A stretch of 64,000 bases of DNA, from the NCBI RefSeq assembly GCF_016616425.1, contig NZ_CP067101.1:4650001-4714000 (forward strand), written 5' to 3'. How positions within the stretch are numbered: the stretch's first letter is position 1; the number at the start of each line of letters is the position of its first letter. The stretch is from Bradyrhizobium diazoefficiens (lineage in GTDB: Bacteria; Pseudomonadota; Alphaproteobacteria; Rhizobiales; Xanthobacteraceae). Of the stretch, positions 40,036 through 48,892 are shown piece by piece. Position numbers and translations under genes: made by a program. The notes under the pieces are model-generated. The model had not been told where the DNA came from, did not search any database, and was given only the letters and a program-made list of their open reading frames with translations.

Positions 40036-41192
40036 CACACGCGCTCCAGAATGGCGGTCGAGGCGGCGTGACGGACGCCGAGAAGGCCGCCGGTGCCGTG
40101 GGCGATGGCGAGATCGCAATTCTTGACCTGCACCTTGGGATGCGCCTCGCCCCGCAGCTGTCGCACGGCCTCGATGATCTTGGTCATGCCGCCGCGGTTG
40201 ACGGGATGGTTGCTGCACAGGCCGCCACCGTCGGTGTTGAATGGCAGCTTGCCGACGCCCGAGATGAGGTTGCCGTCAGCGACGAACTTGCCGCCCTCGC
40301 CCTTCTTGCAGAAGCCGAGGTCCTCGAGCTGCATCAAGACGGTGATGGTGAAGCTGTCGTAGATCGAGGCATACTTGATGTCCTTCGGCGTGACGCCGGC
40401 TTCCTCGAACGCACGCGGACCGGACCAGACGCCGGCGGAATAAGTCAGATCGAGATCCTTGCCGCCGCGCGGGCCCTTCATCGCCTCGCCATGGCCGATC
40501 AGCTTGACCAACGGCCTCTTCAGGCTCCTGGCGATCTCGGGCGTCGTCACGATCAGCGCGCCGCCGCCGTCGGAGACGACGCAGCAATCCATGCGGTGCA
40601 GCGGATCGGAGATCATCGGCGAATTCAGGACGTCCTCGACCGTGACGACGTCCTTGAGCATCGCATGCGGATTGTATTGCGCGTGGTGCGAGGCTGCGAC
40701 TTTGATCCAGGCGAGCTGCTCGCTCGTGGTGCCAAAGTCGTGCATGTGGCGCATGGCACACATGCCGTAGGCATTGTGCGTCGTCGCACCGTAAGCGGAC
40801 TCGAAATCGACCTCGGCGCCGGCCGCACGCGGCGGCATCACCCCGGTGCGCGGCTTGCCGGCGAGCGTGATCAGCGCGATGGAGCACTTGCCCGCGGCGA
40901 TCGCCTCAGCGGCATGACCGAGATGGATGATGTAGGAACAGCCGCCGGTCTCGGTGGAATCGACATGGCGGAGCTTCTTGGTGTTCAGGCCGAGATAATC
41001 GACCATCGGCCAGGCGCCGCCGGGCGCATCGCCCGCGCAGAAATAGCCGTCGACATCGTCCTTGCTGATCCCGGCATCCTCGATCGCGCCCTTGGCGACC
41101 TCGGCATGGAGCTGTGCGGTGGATTTGTCCGGCGCATGCCGGGTCGGGTGTTCAAAAATCCCGGCAATGTAGGCCTTGCCCTTGATGGTCAA
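40035..41192 (-). CDS. SCP-x-type thiolase
   Basis: A 385-residue thiolase of the sterol-carrier-protein-x branch. It has N-terminal KGKAYIAGIFEHPTRHAPDKS, the active-site loop region STETGGCSYIIHLGHAAEAI (Cys in GGCSY is the candidate nucleophile), and the C-terminal His segments SNHPVNRGGMTKI and IAHGTGGLLGVRHAAS. With the DUF35 protein just downstream it should cleave or condense acyl-CoA or act as an aldolase partner. This is the first gene of the CoA-linked series that continues through MaoC, SDR, DHDPS-family and NUDIX genes. Confidence 0.87.
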   Translation of the reverse strand: MTIKGKAYIAGIFEHPTRHAPDKSTAQLHAEVAKGAIEDAGISKDDVDGYFCAGDAPGGAWPMVDYLGLNTKKLRHVDSTETGGCSYIIHLGHAAEAIAAGKCSIALITLAGKPRTGVMPPRAAGAEVDFESAYGATTHNAYGMCAMRHMHDFGTTSEQLAWIKVAASHHAQYNPHAMLKDVVTVEDVLNSPMISDPLHRMDCCVVSDGGGALIVTTPEIARSLKRPLVKLIGHGEAMKGPRGGKDLDLTYSAGVWSGPRAFEEAGVTPKDIKYASIYDSFTITVLMQLEDLGFCKKGEGGKFVADGNLISGVGKLPFNTDGGGLCSNHPVNRGGMTKIIEAVRQLRGEAHPKVQVKNCDLAIAHGTGGLLGVRHAASTAILERV

Positions 41193-41335
41193 ACTTCAGG
41201 TCTCCGCTGGCGTTTCTTCTTGGCTCTTTTTTCTGAACCGCGGTGGCCCGCTTGGCAAGCGCGGAAATATTCCGTCGGGCGAGAGGCTAGCCGGTTGGCG
41301 CAAGTGGGGATGAAAACCGCGTTAATAGGACCACC

Positions 41336-41482
41336 GTCATCCTGAGGTGCGAGTGGCGCGATGCAAGGCATCGCGCCGGGAGCCTCGAAGGATGAACGGC
41401 CCGACTATCTCGACCCTCGCGCTGCAAGAGCCGGGCCGTCGCCCTTCGAGGCTCGCCGAAGAGGCGAGCACCTCAGGGTGAC
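41336..41482. repeat. Palindromic repeat (CATCCTGAGGTG / CACCTCAGGGTGA), copy 1
   Basis: Outer arms GTCATCCTGAGGTGC and GCACCTCAGGGTGACG, inner arms GAGCCTCGAAGG and CCTTCGAGGCTC, and GGCGCGATGC/GCATCGCGCC make a three-arm cruciform-like structure. A diverged second element of the same design is at 50531-50645. The rest of 41193-41527 has no gene. Confidence 0.75.
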
Positions 41483-41527
41483 GGGCGAAGAGCCGTGAAC
41501 GCTCCTCCCGGCAGCAACAATCAATAA

Positions 41528-41872
41528 TCAATGATGCATTTCGAGGACAATGATTGGTGACGAAGAGCCGTCTCGCCACACTGACGCCAGATAGCAATAA
41601 CTGCCGGGATAGGCGTTTAGATCAAAGCTGTCGACGTCGGGAGGCACGAGCCGACATTTCAATTCAGTGTTCCAAAAGGCAAAGCGGTCGGCATGCGGTA
41701 TCCAGCGCAACGGCTTTCCGACATCAGCAACGACGAAGGTCGATCCATCCTTCAGCAGGTGCGCAATCTCGGCCTCCCCAACTCCTACCGCACGCTGGGC
41801 GTGAAGCGGGCCTTGGCTGGTCCAGAGCTCTTCAAGCGGCAGGCCTACGACCAAACGCTGGGCAGCGTCCAT
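41528..41872 (-). CDS. Small protein of unknown function
   Basis: A 114-residue protein with no signal or membrane helix. Its C-terminal half (RWIPHADRFAFWNTELKCRLV, DSFDLNAYPGSYCYLASVWRDGS, PIIVLEMHH) is rich in aromatic residues and looks like an ordered alpha/beta domain. The part upstream of VADVGKPLRW is less convincing, so the real start may be further in. It lies between two repeat blocks, and the long repeat begins about 40 bases before its start. Confidence 0.5.
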   Translation of the reverse strand: MDAAQRLVVGLPLEELWTSQGPLHAQRAVGVGEAEIAHLLKDGSTFVVADVGKPLRWIPHADRFAFWNTELKCRLVPPDVDSFDLNAYPGSYCYLASVWRDGSSSPIIVLEMHH

Positions 41873-41914
41873 CTCTCGCTCATCCTATTCAATTTGAGGA
41901 CACAGCTTAGCATC

Positions 41915-42450
41915 CTCGCGGCGTTTCTCGCCCGAGCTTTGCCGCCGTCTTGCTCCCTCAAAAAAACAGAGGGCGCAGGGAAGACCGGGTGCCGGCTGGG
42001 CACCCACGGTCCGCTGTGCGCGAAGTGCGCGAAGAACAGGTGCACAGCGGCATACAGGTGCGGCCAAACATCCGGCCTTCCCTGCGCAGTGGTGTTACGG
42101 CTTATGTCGCGCTCTCCCCGGGGAGCGATGCACTATTGCCCCCGTCGTCTTGCGAGCGATCGCAAGACTTGACGCACAGACCCCGGGCGTCAGGACCACA
42201 CGATTTTGCCGTACGCGTGACTGCGCCCGTCGTGCGCGCGAGACGATTGCTCGTGCGACGCAGCCCGCGTCCACCGCCACCCACCCCGCGTTTCGTGACG
42301 ATCGCGATACGCCCCTCTGACTGGGATGAGGTAACGGCGTGATACGACAATTCCGAATTTCGGTAAAGTGGAATGTTTTTATAACGACGGATTGACCCAT
42401 GGCATGGGTGTTTTGCCCGACGCAGCGCAAGGGATGGTGTCGTAAGGCGG
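41915..42450 (-). repeat. Long dispersed repeat, copy B (inverted)
   Basis: The reverse complement matches copy A (17608-18200) from CTTGCGCTGCGTCGGGCAAAACAC through TTTACCGAAATTCGGA to CAAAGCTCGGGCGAGAAACGCCGCGAGGATGC with only small gaps. By eye roughly three quarters or more of the bases agree. A reading frame with RPSLRSG, TAYV, SPGSDALLPPS and HDFAVR is shared by the two copies, but frames change elsewhere. The stretch 41873-42570 has no supported gene. Confidence 0.85.
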
Positions 42451-42570
42451 CAAAGCGAGTTGTCCGCCGCAGCTCGGAAGCGAAGGCGGGAGCGTGCCCA
42501 CGTCTTCTTCGTCATCAATGGCAGATGGTGGGCACGGCGCTTTGCGCCCTTGCCCATGTATGAGACCGCC

Positions 42571-45500
42571 CTACTCCGCTGCTATCTGCCTCGGTGCGGG
42601 CGGTGGGCTCGCCAGATCGGCGGCGAGTTGGGCGTAGCGGACTTTCGCGTCCGCTACTGCCTTTTCCTTCACCGGCCCGTAACCGCGAATGCGGTCGGGC
42701 AGTGAGAGCAATTCCACCGCGGTGTCGTGCGTGAGCGGCGACAACAGGCCGAGCACGGTGGCGACGTCCTTCTCGTAAGCGACGATCAGGTCGCGCTCGA
42801 GCTTGCGGTCGGCGCTGCGGCCGAAGATGTCGAGCGCCGTGCCGCGCAGGAATTTGAATTTTGCCAGCACGCGGAAGACGTTGAGCATCCACGGGCCAAA
42901 GGCGCGCTTCTTCGGGCGGCCCAGCGCATCGACGCCACTGTTGAGGATCGGCGGGGCCAGGTTGAAGGTGAACTTGAAGTCGCCTTCGAACTGATCGCGA
43001 AGCTGCTGCTCGAAGGCGCCGTCGGTGTAGAGACGCGCGACTTCGTACTCGTCCTTGTAGGCCAGCAGCTTGGCGTAGTTCACGGCCACTGCGCGCGGCA
43101 ACGCACCGCCATAGCCGCCCTTCACCGCGGCGTCGCGCACCTGGTCGACCAGCTTGCGATAGCGCTTGGCGAGACGGTTGTTCTGGTAGGCGGTCAGATG
43201 CTTGACGCGATGCTCGATGACCTCATCCAGCGTCATCGCATCCAGCGTCTTGGGCGCAACGACCTCGTCCGTCCCCTTCAGCATATCGGCAAGGTGCTTG
43301 GGATCCGCGACCGCAAGGCGTCCGAGGCGGAAGGCCTCCTTGTTCATCTTGATCGAGACGCCATTGACCTCGATCGCCTGCTCGATTGCTTCCGCCGACA
43401 GCGGGAACAGGCCCTTCTGATAGGCATAGCCCATCATCATCATGTTGGTGGCGATGGCATCGCCGAGCAGTTGCTCGGCCGGCTTGGTGAAGTCGAAGAA
43501 CACGGACTCCTTGTGCAGCGCCGTTTCCAGCAGCCCGTTCAGCTTGCGGGTCTGGAAGTTGAAGTCGCGGTTGAGGACGAAATCGGCGGTCGGGATAAGG
43601 TGGCTGTTGATGATGCCGCGGGTGCGGCTGGAATCGCAGAGCGAGATCGTGTCCTTGGCGACCGCAACCACTTCGTCGGCGGCGAGCACCACATCGGCCG
43701 TGCCGGTGACGATGCGCGAGCAGGTCACCTCGGCCGGGTGATCCGACAGGCGCACATGGCTGAGCACCGCGCCACCTTTTTGCGCCAGACCTGACATGTC
43801 GAGAATCATCGAGGCCTTGCCCTCGATATGGGCGGCCATGCCGAGCAGCGCGCCGATGGTGAGAACCCCGGTGCCGCCGACGCCGCCGACCGCAATGTTG
43901 TAGGGCTTATCGAGCGTCGGGCGCGACGCGGGCTCGGGCAGCTCGCCGATTTCGCCGAGCTCGCCAGGTGCGCGGTGGCGCGGCGCGCCGCCGTCGATCG
44001 TGACGAAGGACGGGCAAAACCCCTTGAGGCACGAATAGTCCTTGTTGCAGGACGACTGGTTGATGGCGCGCTTGCGGCCGAACTCGGTTTCCAGCGGCTC
44101 GACCGAGATGCAGTTCGACTGCACCGAGCAATCGCCGCAGCCTTCGCAGACCGTCGGATTGATCATGACGCGGCGCGCCGGATCCTCCATCAGGCCACGC
44201 TTGCGGCGGCGGCGCTTCTCGGCGGCGCAGGTCTGCACGAACACGATCGCGGAGGTGCCTTTGTATTCGCGGCACATCTTCATGACGTTATCGAGCTCGT
44301 CGCGATGGTACTTCTTCACGCCGGGCGCGATGGTGTCGGCCAGATAGGCCTCAGGCGTTTCGGAGACCAGATAGATCTCGCGGATACCTTCGGCGTGGAG
44401 CTGGTGGGTGATCTGCTGCGGCGACAGATCGCCGTCGTGACGCTGGCCGCCGGTCATGGCTACGGCGTCGTTATAGAGGATCTTGTAGGTGATGTTAGCC
44501 TTGGAGGCGACCGCCTGGCGGATGGCGAGAATGCCGGAGTGGAAGTAGGTGCCGTCGCCGAGATTGGCGAAGACGTGGTTCTCGTTGGTGAAGGGCGCGA
44601 TGCCGACCCACGGCACGCCCTCGCCGCCCATATGGGTAAACGTCTCGGTCGAGCGGTCCATCCACAGCGCCATGAAGTGGCAGCCGATGCCGGCAAGCGC
44701 GCGGCTGCCTTCGGGGACCTTCGTCGAGGTATTGTGGGGGCAGCCGGAGCAGAAATACGGGGTACGGGAGACAGGGGCGACCGCCTGCATCTGGGTGGCC
44801 TGACGACCGTTGAACCAGTCGGCCTTGGCGCGGAGCATCTCCGCGATTTCAGGATTGAGATTAAGTCGAAGTAGCCGCTCGGTGAGCGAGGTCGCCAGCG
44901 AGGCGACGCTGAGCTCGGCGGAGAAGGTCAGGAAGCGTTTGTCGTGCTCGTCCATCTTGCCGACGATGCGCGGGCGCACGTCGTCGCGCCAGTTGAACAG
45001 CTCCTGCTTGACCTGGTTCTCGACGATCTCGCGCCGTTCCTCAATGATGAAAATCTCTTCGAGCCCGACCGCGAACTGGCGCACGCCTTCCGGCTCCAGC
45101 GGCCAGGGCATGCCGATCTTGTAGAGGCGGAGGCCGATCTTGGCAGCGACCTCCTCGGTGATGCCGAGCTCGCGGAGCGCCTGACGGACGTCCTCGTAAC
45201 TCTTGCCCGAGGCCATGATGCCGAAACGGGCGTTCGGCGAGTCCATGGTGACGCGGTTGACCTTGTTGGCGCGCGCAAAGGCGATCGCGGCAAAGCCCTT
45301 GTAGTCCTGCAGGCGGCGATCCTGCTCGAAGCGGTCGTCGGGCCAGCGCAGATTGAGGCCGCCGGGCGGCAGCTCGAAATCGGTGGGGATGATGAACGGC
45401 TTCATCTCGTCGGTGAGATCGATCTCGGCGGTGGTCTCCACCGTCTCCGTGATCACCTTCATGCCGACCCAGCAGCCCGAATAGCGCGACATCGCGATGC

Positions 45501-46062
45501 CGAGCAGGCCCATCTCGATCATCTCGTGGATGCTCGAGGGATAGAGATACGGCATCAGCGCCGACATGAAGGCGTGGTCGGACTGATGCGGGACGGTGGA
45601 GGATTTTGCGCCGTGGTCGTCACCGGCAAGGCACAGCACGCCGCCGTTCTTGGCGGAGCCTGCGGCATTGCCGTGGCGGAAAACGTCGCCGCAGCGATCG
45701 ACGCCGGGGCCCTTGCCATACCAGATGCCGACCACGCCGTCGTATTTGGCGCCGGGCGACAGATTGAGCTGCTGCGAGCCCCAGACGGCGGTGGCCGCCA
45801 GATCCTCGTTCACACCGGGCTGGAACTTGATGTTGTACTGTTCGAGATGCTTGCGGGCGGCGAAGAGCTGCTGATCATAGCCGCCGAGCGGCGAGCCGCG
45901 ATAGCCGGAGACGAAGCCCGCGGTGTTGAGGCCGCTGGCGCGGTCGCGCCGGATCTGGGCCATGGGCAAGCGGACCAGGGCCTGGATGCCCGTGGTGAAG
46001 ACGTGACCGGTTTCCTGGGTGTATTTTTGATCGAGACTGATCGGACCCTGGTTGATGCCCAT
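42571..46062 (-). CDS. Indolepyruvate ferredoxin oxidoreductase, fused IorA-IorB type
   Basis: An 1163-residue enzyme that joins the alpha (TPP-binding) and beta (gamma-type) parts in one chain, the usual aerobic proteobacterial form. The N-terminal pyruvate-oxidoreductase-like domain reads FTTGIQALVRLPMAQIRRDR and GYRGSPLGGYDQQL. The TPP region is at about 480-560 (PYFCSGCPHNTSTKVPEGSRALAGIGCHFM, GDGTYFHSG). A ferredoxin-type cluster is seen as CEGCGDCSVQSNC and a further CNKDYSCLKGFCPS. The C-terminal domain starts VGGVGGTGVLTIGALLG. It oxidises aryl- or branched keto acids to acyl-CoA and gives electrons to ferredoxin. It stands alone before the repeats. Confidence 0.95.
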   Translation of the reverse strand: MGINQGPISLDQKYTQETGHVFTTGIQALVRLPMAQIRRDRASGLNTAGFVSGYRGSPLGGYDQQLFAARKHLEQYNIKFQPGVNEDLAATAVWGSQQLNLSPGAKYDGVVGIWYGKGPGVDRCGDVFRHGNAAGSAKNGGVLCLAGDDHGAKSSTVPHQSDHAFMSALMPYLYPSSIHEMIEMGLLGIAMSRYSGCWVGMKVITETVETTAEIDLTDEMKPFIIPTDFELPPGGLNLRWPDDRFEQDRRLQDYKGFAAIAFARANKVNRVTMDSPNARFGIMASGKSYEDVRQALRELGITEEVAAKIGLRLYKIGMPWPLEPEGVRQFAVGLEEIFIIEERREIVENQVKQELFNWRDDVRPRIVGKMDEHDKRFLTFSAELSVASLATSLTERLLRLNLNPEIAEMLRAKADWFNGRQATQMQAVAPVSRTPYFCSGCPHNTSTKVPEGSRALAGIGCHFMALWMDRSTETFTHMGGEGVPWVGIAPFTNENHVFANLGDGTYFHSGILAIRQAVASKANITYKILYNDAVAMTGGQRHDGDLSPQQITHQLHAEGIREIYLVSETPEAYLADTIAPGVKKYHRDELDNVMKMCREYKGTSAIVFVQTCAAEKRRRRKRGLMEDPARRVMINPTVCEGCGDCSVQSNCISVEPLETEFGRKRAINQSSCNKDYSCLKGFCPSFVTIDGGAPRHRAPGELGEIGELPEPASRPTLDKPYNIAVGGVGGTGVLTIGALLGMAAHIEGKASMILDMSGLAQKGGAVLSHVRLSDHPAEVTCSRIVTGTADVVLAADEVVAVAKDTISLCDSSRTRGIINSHLIPTADFVLNRDFNFQTRKLNGLLETALHKESVFFDFTKPAEQLLGDAIATNMMMMGYAYQKGLFPLSAEAIEQAIEVNGVSIKMNKEAFRLGRLAVADPKHLADMLKGTDEVVAPKTLDAMTLDEVIEHRVKHLTAYQNNRLAKRYRKLVDQVRDAAVKGGYGGALPRAVAVNYAKLLAYKDEYEVARLYTDGAFEQQLRDQFEGDFKFTFNLAPPILNSGVDALGRPKKRAFGPWMLNVFRVLAKFKFLRGTALDIFGRSADRKLERDLIVAYEKDVATVLGLLSPLTHDTAVELLSLPDRIRGYGPVKEKAVADAKVRYAQLAADLASPPPAPRQIAAE

Positions 46063-46342
46063 GCTGCCCTCGTTTCGCCCTGTTCAGGTCTTGCTGACTT
46101 AAGCCGTTGCCTTCCCGTTGTTTTTAGCTAGGGCGCGCCGACCAATTTCACCACTCTATGTCGGATATTTCACGATCCGCATCACAAATCTGGACCAAAG
46201 GGAGCGTTGGCTAAAAATCGCAACTTCGTGGCCTGAAACACGCCGGGCATTTTCAATTTGTGTCACCATACCCCACTGTTGCGAAACGAATGACGCCCCT
46301 CTCATGCCGGATGCGGGCGATTGGTCGCAGGAGAGGCTTTCG

Positions 46343-47563
46343 ATGCGGACGATTCTGGCCGGCTTGGCTCTTTCGGGCTTGGCGTTGTGCAGTGCGGTTG
46401 CGAGCCTCGCCGCCAAGCCATCGCCGGAGCTGATCGCTTACGGCAAGACCCTGGTCGAGGCCGGCGATTGCGCGGGCTGCCACACCGCAGATCCAGCCAA
46501 GCCGTTCGCGGGCGGCAAGCGCATCGACACGCCCTTCGGCGCGATCTTTGCGCCGAACCTGACGCCGGACCGCGACACCGGGATCGGCACCTGGCTCGAC
46601 GCCGATTTCACGCGCGCGCTTCGCACCGGCATCGCGCCAGATGGCTCGAACTATTACCCGGCCTTCCCCTATCCCTACTTCACCCGAATGACGAAGGACG
46701 ACACGCTGGCGATCCGCGCCTATCTCGGCACGCTCGCACCCGTCACCAGCCGCAACAAGCCGCCGGAGCTGCGCTGGCCGTTCGGCTATCGCGGGCTGAT
46801 GCGGGTCTGGAACGCTGTGTATTTCAAACCCGGCCTGTTCGAGCCGGATCAGAGCAAGAGCGCGGCCTGGAACAGGGGTGGTTATCTCGTCACCGGGCTC
46901 GGTCATTGCGGCGCCTGCCACACGCCGAAGAATTATTTCGGCGCAGACAGGGACGCGCAGGCACTGTCAGGCAATGAGATCGGCGGCTGGTTTGCCCCGC
47001 GCCTCGATGGCGCCGCCCGCTCCGGCCTGAAGTCGTGGAGCGAGACGGACATCACCGAGTATCTGCAGAGCGGACGCAACGCCAGGAGCCACGCCGGCGG
47101 ACCGATGGCGGAAGTCATCGTTAACTCGACTTCGAAGATGAGCGACGCCGACGTGCGCGCGATCGCGCTGTACCTGAAGAGCCTGCCGCCGGCTCGGCGC
47201 GAGACGATCCCGACGCCGCCAGACGAAGCCGAGATGAAGGTCGGCAAGGCGGTCTACGCAAAGCTCTGCATCGCCTGCCATGAAGCCGACGGCACGGGCA
47301 GCCCGCGCATCTATCCGCCGCTGCCGGGCAACGCACTGCTGCAATCGATCAATCCGTCCTCCACCTTGCGCATCATCCTCGACGGCGCCCACACCGTGAC
47401 CACCCCGCGCGCGCCCAACAGCGGCGAGATGCCGGGCTATGCCAAGCAGCTATCCGACGAAGAGATCGCGGCAGTGACGAACTACATCCGCAACTCCTGG
47501 GGCAATGCCGGCCCGCTGGTGACGCCGGCGCAGGTGGCGAAGGCGCGGAAGCAGGAGCCGTAG
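46343..47563 (+). CDS. Tri-haem c-type cytochrome, dehydrogenase subunit type
   Basis: A 406-residue exported protein with a signal peptide (LAGLALSGLALCSAVASLAA) and three haem c sites: CAGCH, CGACH and CIACH, spaced as in the cytochrome subunits of membrane alcohol, gluconate or aldehyde dehydrogenases. Met-containing loops (GPMAEV, GEMPGYAKQ) are likely axial ligands. The catalytic and small subunits are absent here, so it may pair with a dehydrogenase encoded elsewhere. No C-terminal membrane anchor is obvious. A good AGGAGAGG site lies before ATG 46343. Confidence 0.9.
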   Translation: MRTILAGLALSGLALCSAVASLAAKPSPELIAYGKTLVEAGDCAGCHTADPAKPFAGGKRIDTPFGAIFAPNLTPDRDTGIGTWLDADFTRALRTGIAPDGSNYYPAFPYPYFTRMTKDDTLAIRAYLGTLAPVTSRNKPPELRWPFGYRGLMRVWNAVYFKPGLFEPDQSKSAAWNRGGYLVTGLGHCGACHTPKNYFGADRDAQALSGNEIGGWFAPRLDGAARSGLKSWSETDITEYLQSGRNARSHAGGPMAEVIVNSTSKMSDADVRAIALYLKSLPPARRETIPTPPDEAEMKVGKAVYAKLCIACHEADGTGSPRIYPPLPGNALLQSINPSSTLRIILDGAHTVTTPRAPNSGEMPGYAKQLSDEEIAAVTNYIRNSWGNAGPLVTPAQVAKARKQEP

Positions 47564-47599
47564 TTGGCGCCCTCTCCCCGTCATTGCGAGTTGGGACTC

Positions 47600-48238
47600 C
47601 TACCGCTCCTCTCCCGTGAACACGAACTTCGGCATCTCCCATTTGTACCCCACCGCCAGCAGTCGGAAGCTGAGGCCGAGCACGAAGGTCAAGACCGTCC
47701 AGAGCTCGGCGTTGAGATTGAGTCCGAAGGCCGTGGCATAGAACAGCCCGGTCACGACCGAGACGCTGGCGTAGAGCTCGGAGCGAAACAGCAGCGGCAC
47801 ATCGTTGCAGAGCACGTCGCGCAACACGCCGCCGGCGCAGCCCGTCACCATGCCCGAGACGATCACGATCGGAAGCGAGGCATCCATCTGCCAGCCGACA
47901 TTGCACCCGATCATGGTGAAGACCACGAGGCCGATGGCATCGAGCACGATGAAGGCGAGGTGCAGCCGATGCACCAGCCGCGCGATCAGGATCGTCAGCA
48001 GCGCTGCTCCACCCGGCAGCGCGAGGTAGATCGGGTTGGCCACCCATATCAGCGGATAGTGACCGAGAAACAGATCGCGCAACGTGCCGCCGCCGAGCGC
48101 GGTCACGCAGGCGAGAAGACAAACGCCGACATAATCCATACTGCGCCGCCCGGCGGCCAGCGCGGCGGTCATGCCCTCCGCCGTAAGGGCGACGAGCGCA
48201 AGCAGATGAAGCACGCTGTCCGTCGGCAAGTTCCACAT
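47600..48238 (-). CDS. Trimeric intracellular cation channel (YicG/UPF0126) family membrane protein
   Basis: A 212-residue protein with seven hydrophobic helices and two copies of the family motif: ALGGGTLRDLFLGHYPL in the first half and GCAGGVLRDVLCNDVPLLF in the second. The family is a bacterial relative of TRIC channels that conduct cations. Its substrate in this organism is unknown; some members were earlier linked with glycine uptake. ATG 48238 gives the normal length. It is convergent with the cytochrome gene. Confidence 0.9.
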   Translation of the reverse strand: MWNLPTDSVLHLLALVALTAEGMTAALAAGRRSMDYVGVCLLACVTALGGGTLRDLFLGHYPLIWVANPIYLALPGGAALLTILIARLVHRLHLAFIVLDAIGLVVFTMIGCNVGWQMDASLPIVIVSGMVTGCAGGVLRDVLCNDVPLLFRSELYASVSVVTGLFYATAFGLNLNAELWTVLTFVLGLSFRLLAVGYKWEMPKFVFTGEER

Positions 48239-48389
48239 CGATTTGTTTCCTCTCGGCGGCCAAGGAACTTGCGTGACCGCTCCCCGCGCGAACGCCATGA
48301 GAGCAATATGCGACGAAAGCATAAAGCCGGCGGAACAGAATCTCGCATCCACGGGTTGTCCGGGCGTCATAACCGAGGAGATCCAATCG

Positions 48390-48779
48390 ATGGCTGACGA
48401 CCGTTTTCCCAACGATCCGTACCGCCCGAACCTCGCCGACGATGAGTATCTTCGCGCGGGGCGCCGGGATGCCGACCTTCAGGCCGATCCCGCGCTTGGC
48501 GAAGGCCCCGCCTCCAGCGGCAAGGTTGCGTTGTTCGCGGTTGCTATCGCGCTGGTGCTGGGTGCCGTGTTCTACGGCCTGAACAACACGAGCACCACCA
48601 ATCAGGCCAGCAAGGCACCGGTCTCGCAGACGGCGCAGACGCAGCCCGCCAATCCGGCTGCGCCTCCGGGCATGCGCGACGTGACGCCGCGCAACAACAC
48701 CGGGCCGGGCGTGACCACGGGTGCGGCGCCGAGCAAGCCGGCCCCGAATACGCAGACGCCGTCTGACGGCTCGAAGTAA
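48390..48779 (+). CDS. Single-pass membrane protein with disordered tail
   Basis: A 129-residue protein: acidic cytoplasmic N-terminus (DDRFPNDPYRPNLADDEYLRAGRRD), one membrane helix (VALFAVAIALVLGAVFYGL) and an Ala/Pro/Thr/Asn-rich exported tail (TNQASKAPVSQTAQTQPAN). No domain is known. A strong GAGGAG is nine bases before ATG 48390, and a clear terminator follows. Confidence 0.75.
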   Translation: MADDRFPNDPYRPNLADDEYLRAGRRDADLQADPALGEGPASSGKVALFAVAIALVLGAVFYGLNNTSTTNQASKAPVSQTAQTQPANPAAPPGMRDVTPRNNTGPGVTTGAAPSKPAPNTQTPSDGSK

Positions 48780-48800
48780 CGATTTGCAACAAAATACGAC

Positions 48801-48830
48801 AGCGGCGGGATCTCACATCCCGCCGCTTTT
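48801..48830 (+). terminator. Rho-independent terminator after the 48390 gene
   Basis: AGCGGCGGGAT (48801-48811), loop CTCAC and ATCCCGCCGCT (48817-48827) form an 11-pair stem that runs into TTTT (48827-48830) and TGTCT. It is 22 bases after the stop codon. Confidence 0.85.
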
Positions 48831-48845
48831 GTCTGGCCAAGTTGG

Positions 48846-48892
48846 AGCATGACTGTTCCGGAAAACCGCTGCGCACTTTTCCGGATCATGCT
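48846..48892. repeat. Rhizobial palindromic repeat (AGCATGATCCGGAAAA type)
   Basis: AGCATGA-x-x-TTCCGGAAAA at 48846-48865 is inverted in TTTTCCGGATCATGCT at 48877-48892, around a CCGCTGCGCAC loop. This form is common between genes in Rhizobiales. Its end touches the stop codon of the next minus-strand gene. Confidence 0.8.

Noticed and set aside
41950..42557. Open frames of 110-160 codons in the 42-kb repeat
   Set aside because: Same reason as for copy A. Only parts of one frame are shared, which is not enough to call a gene.
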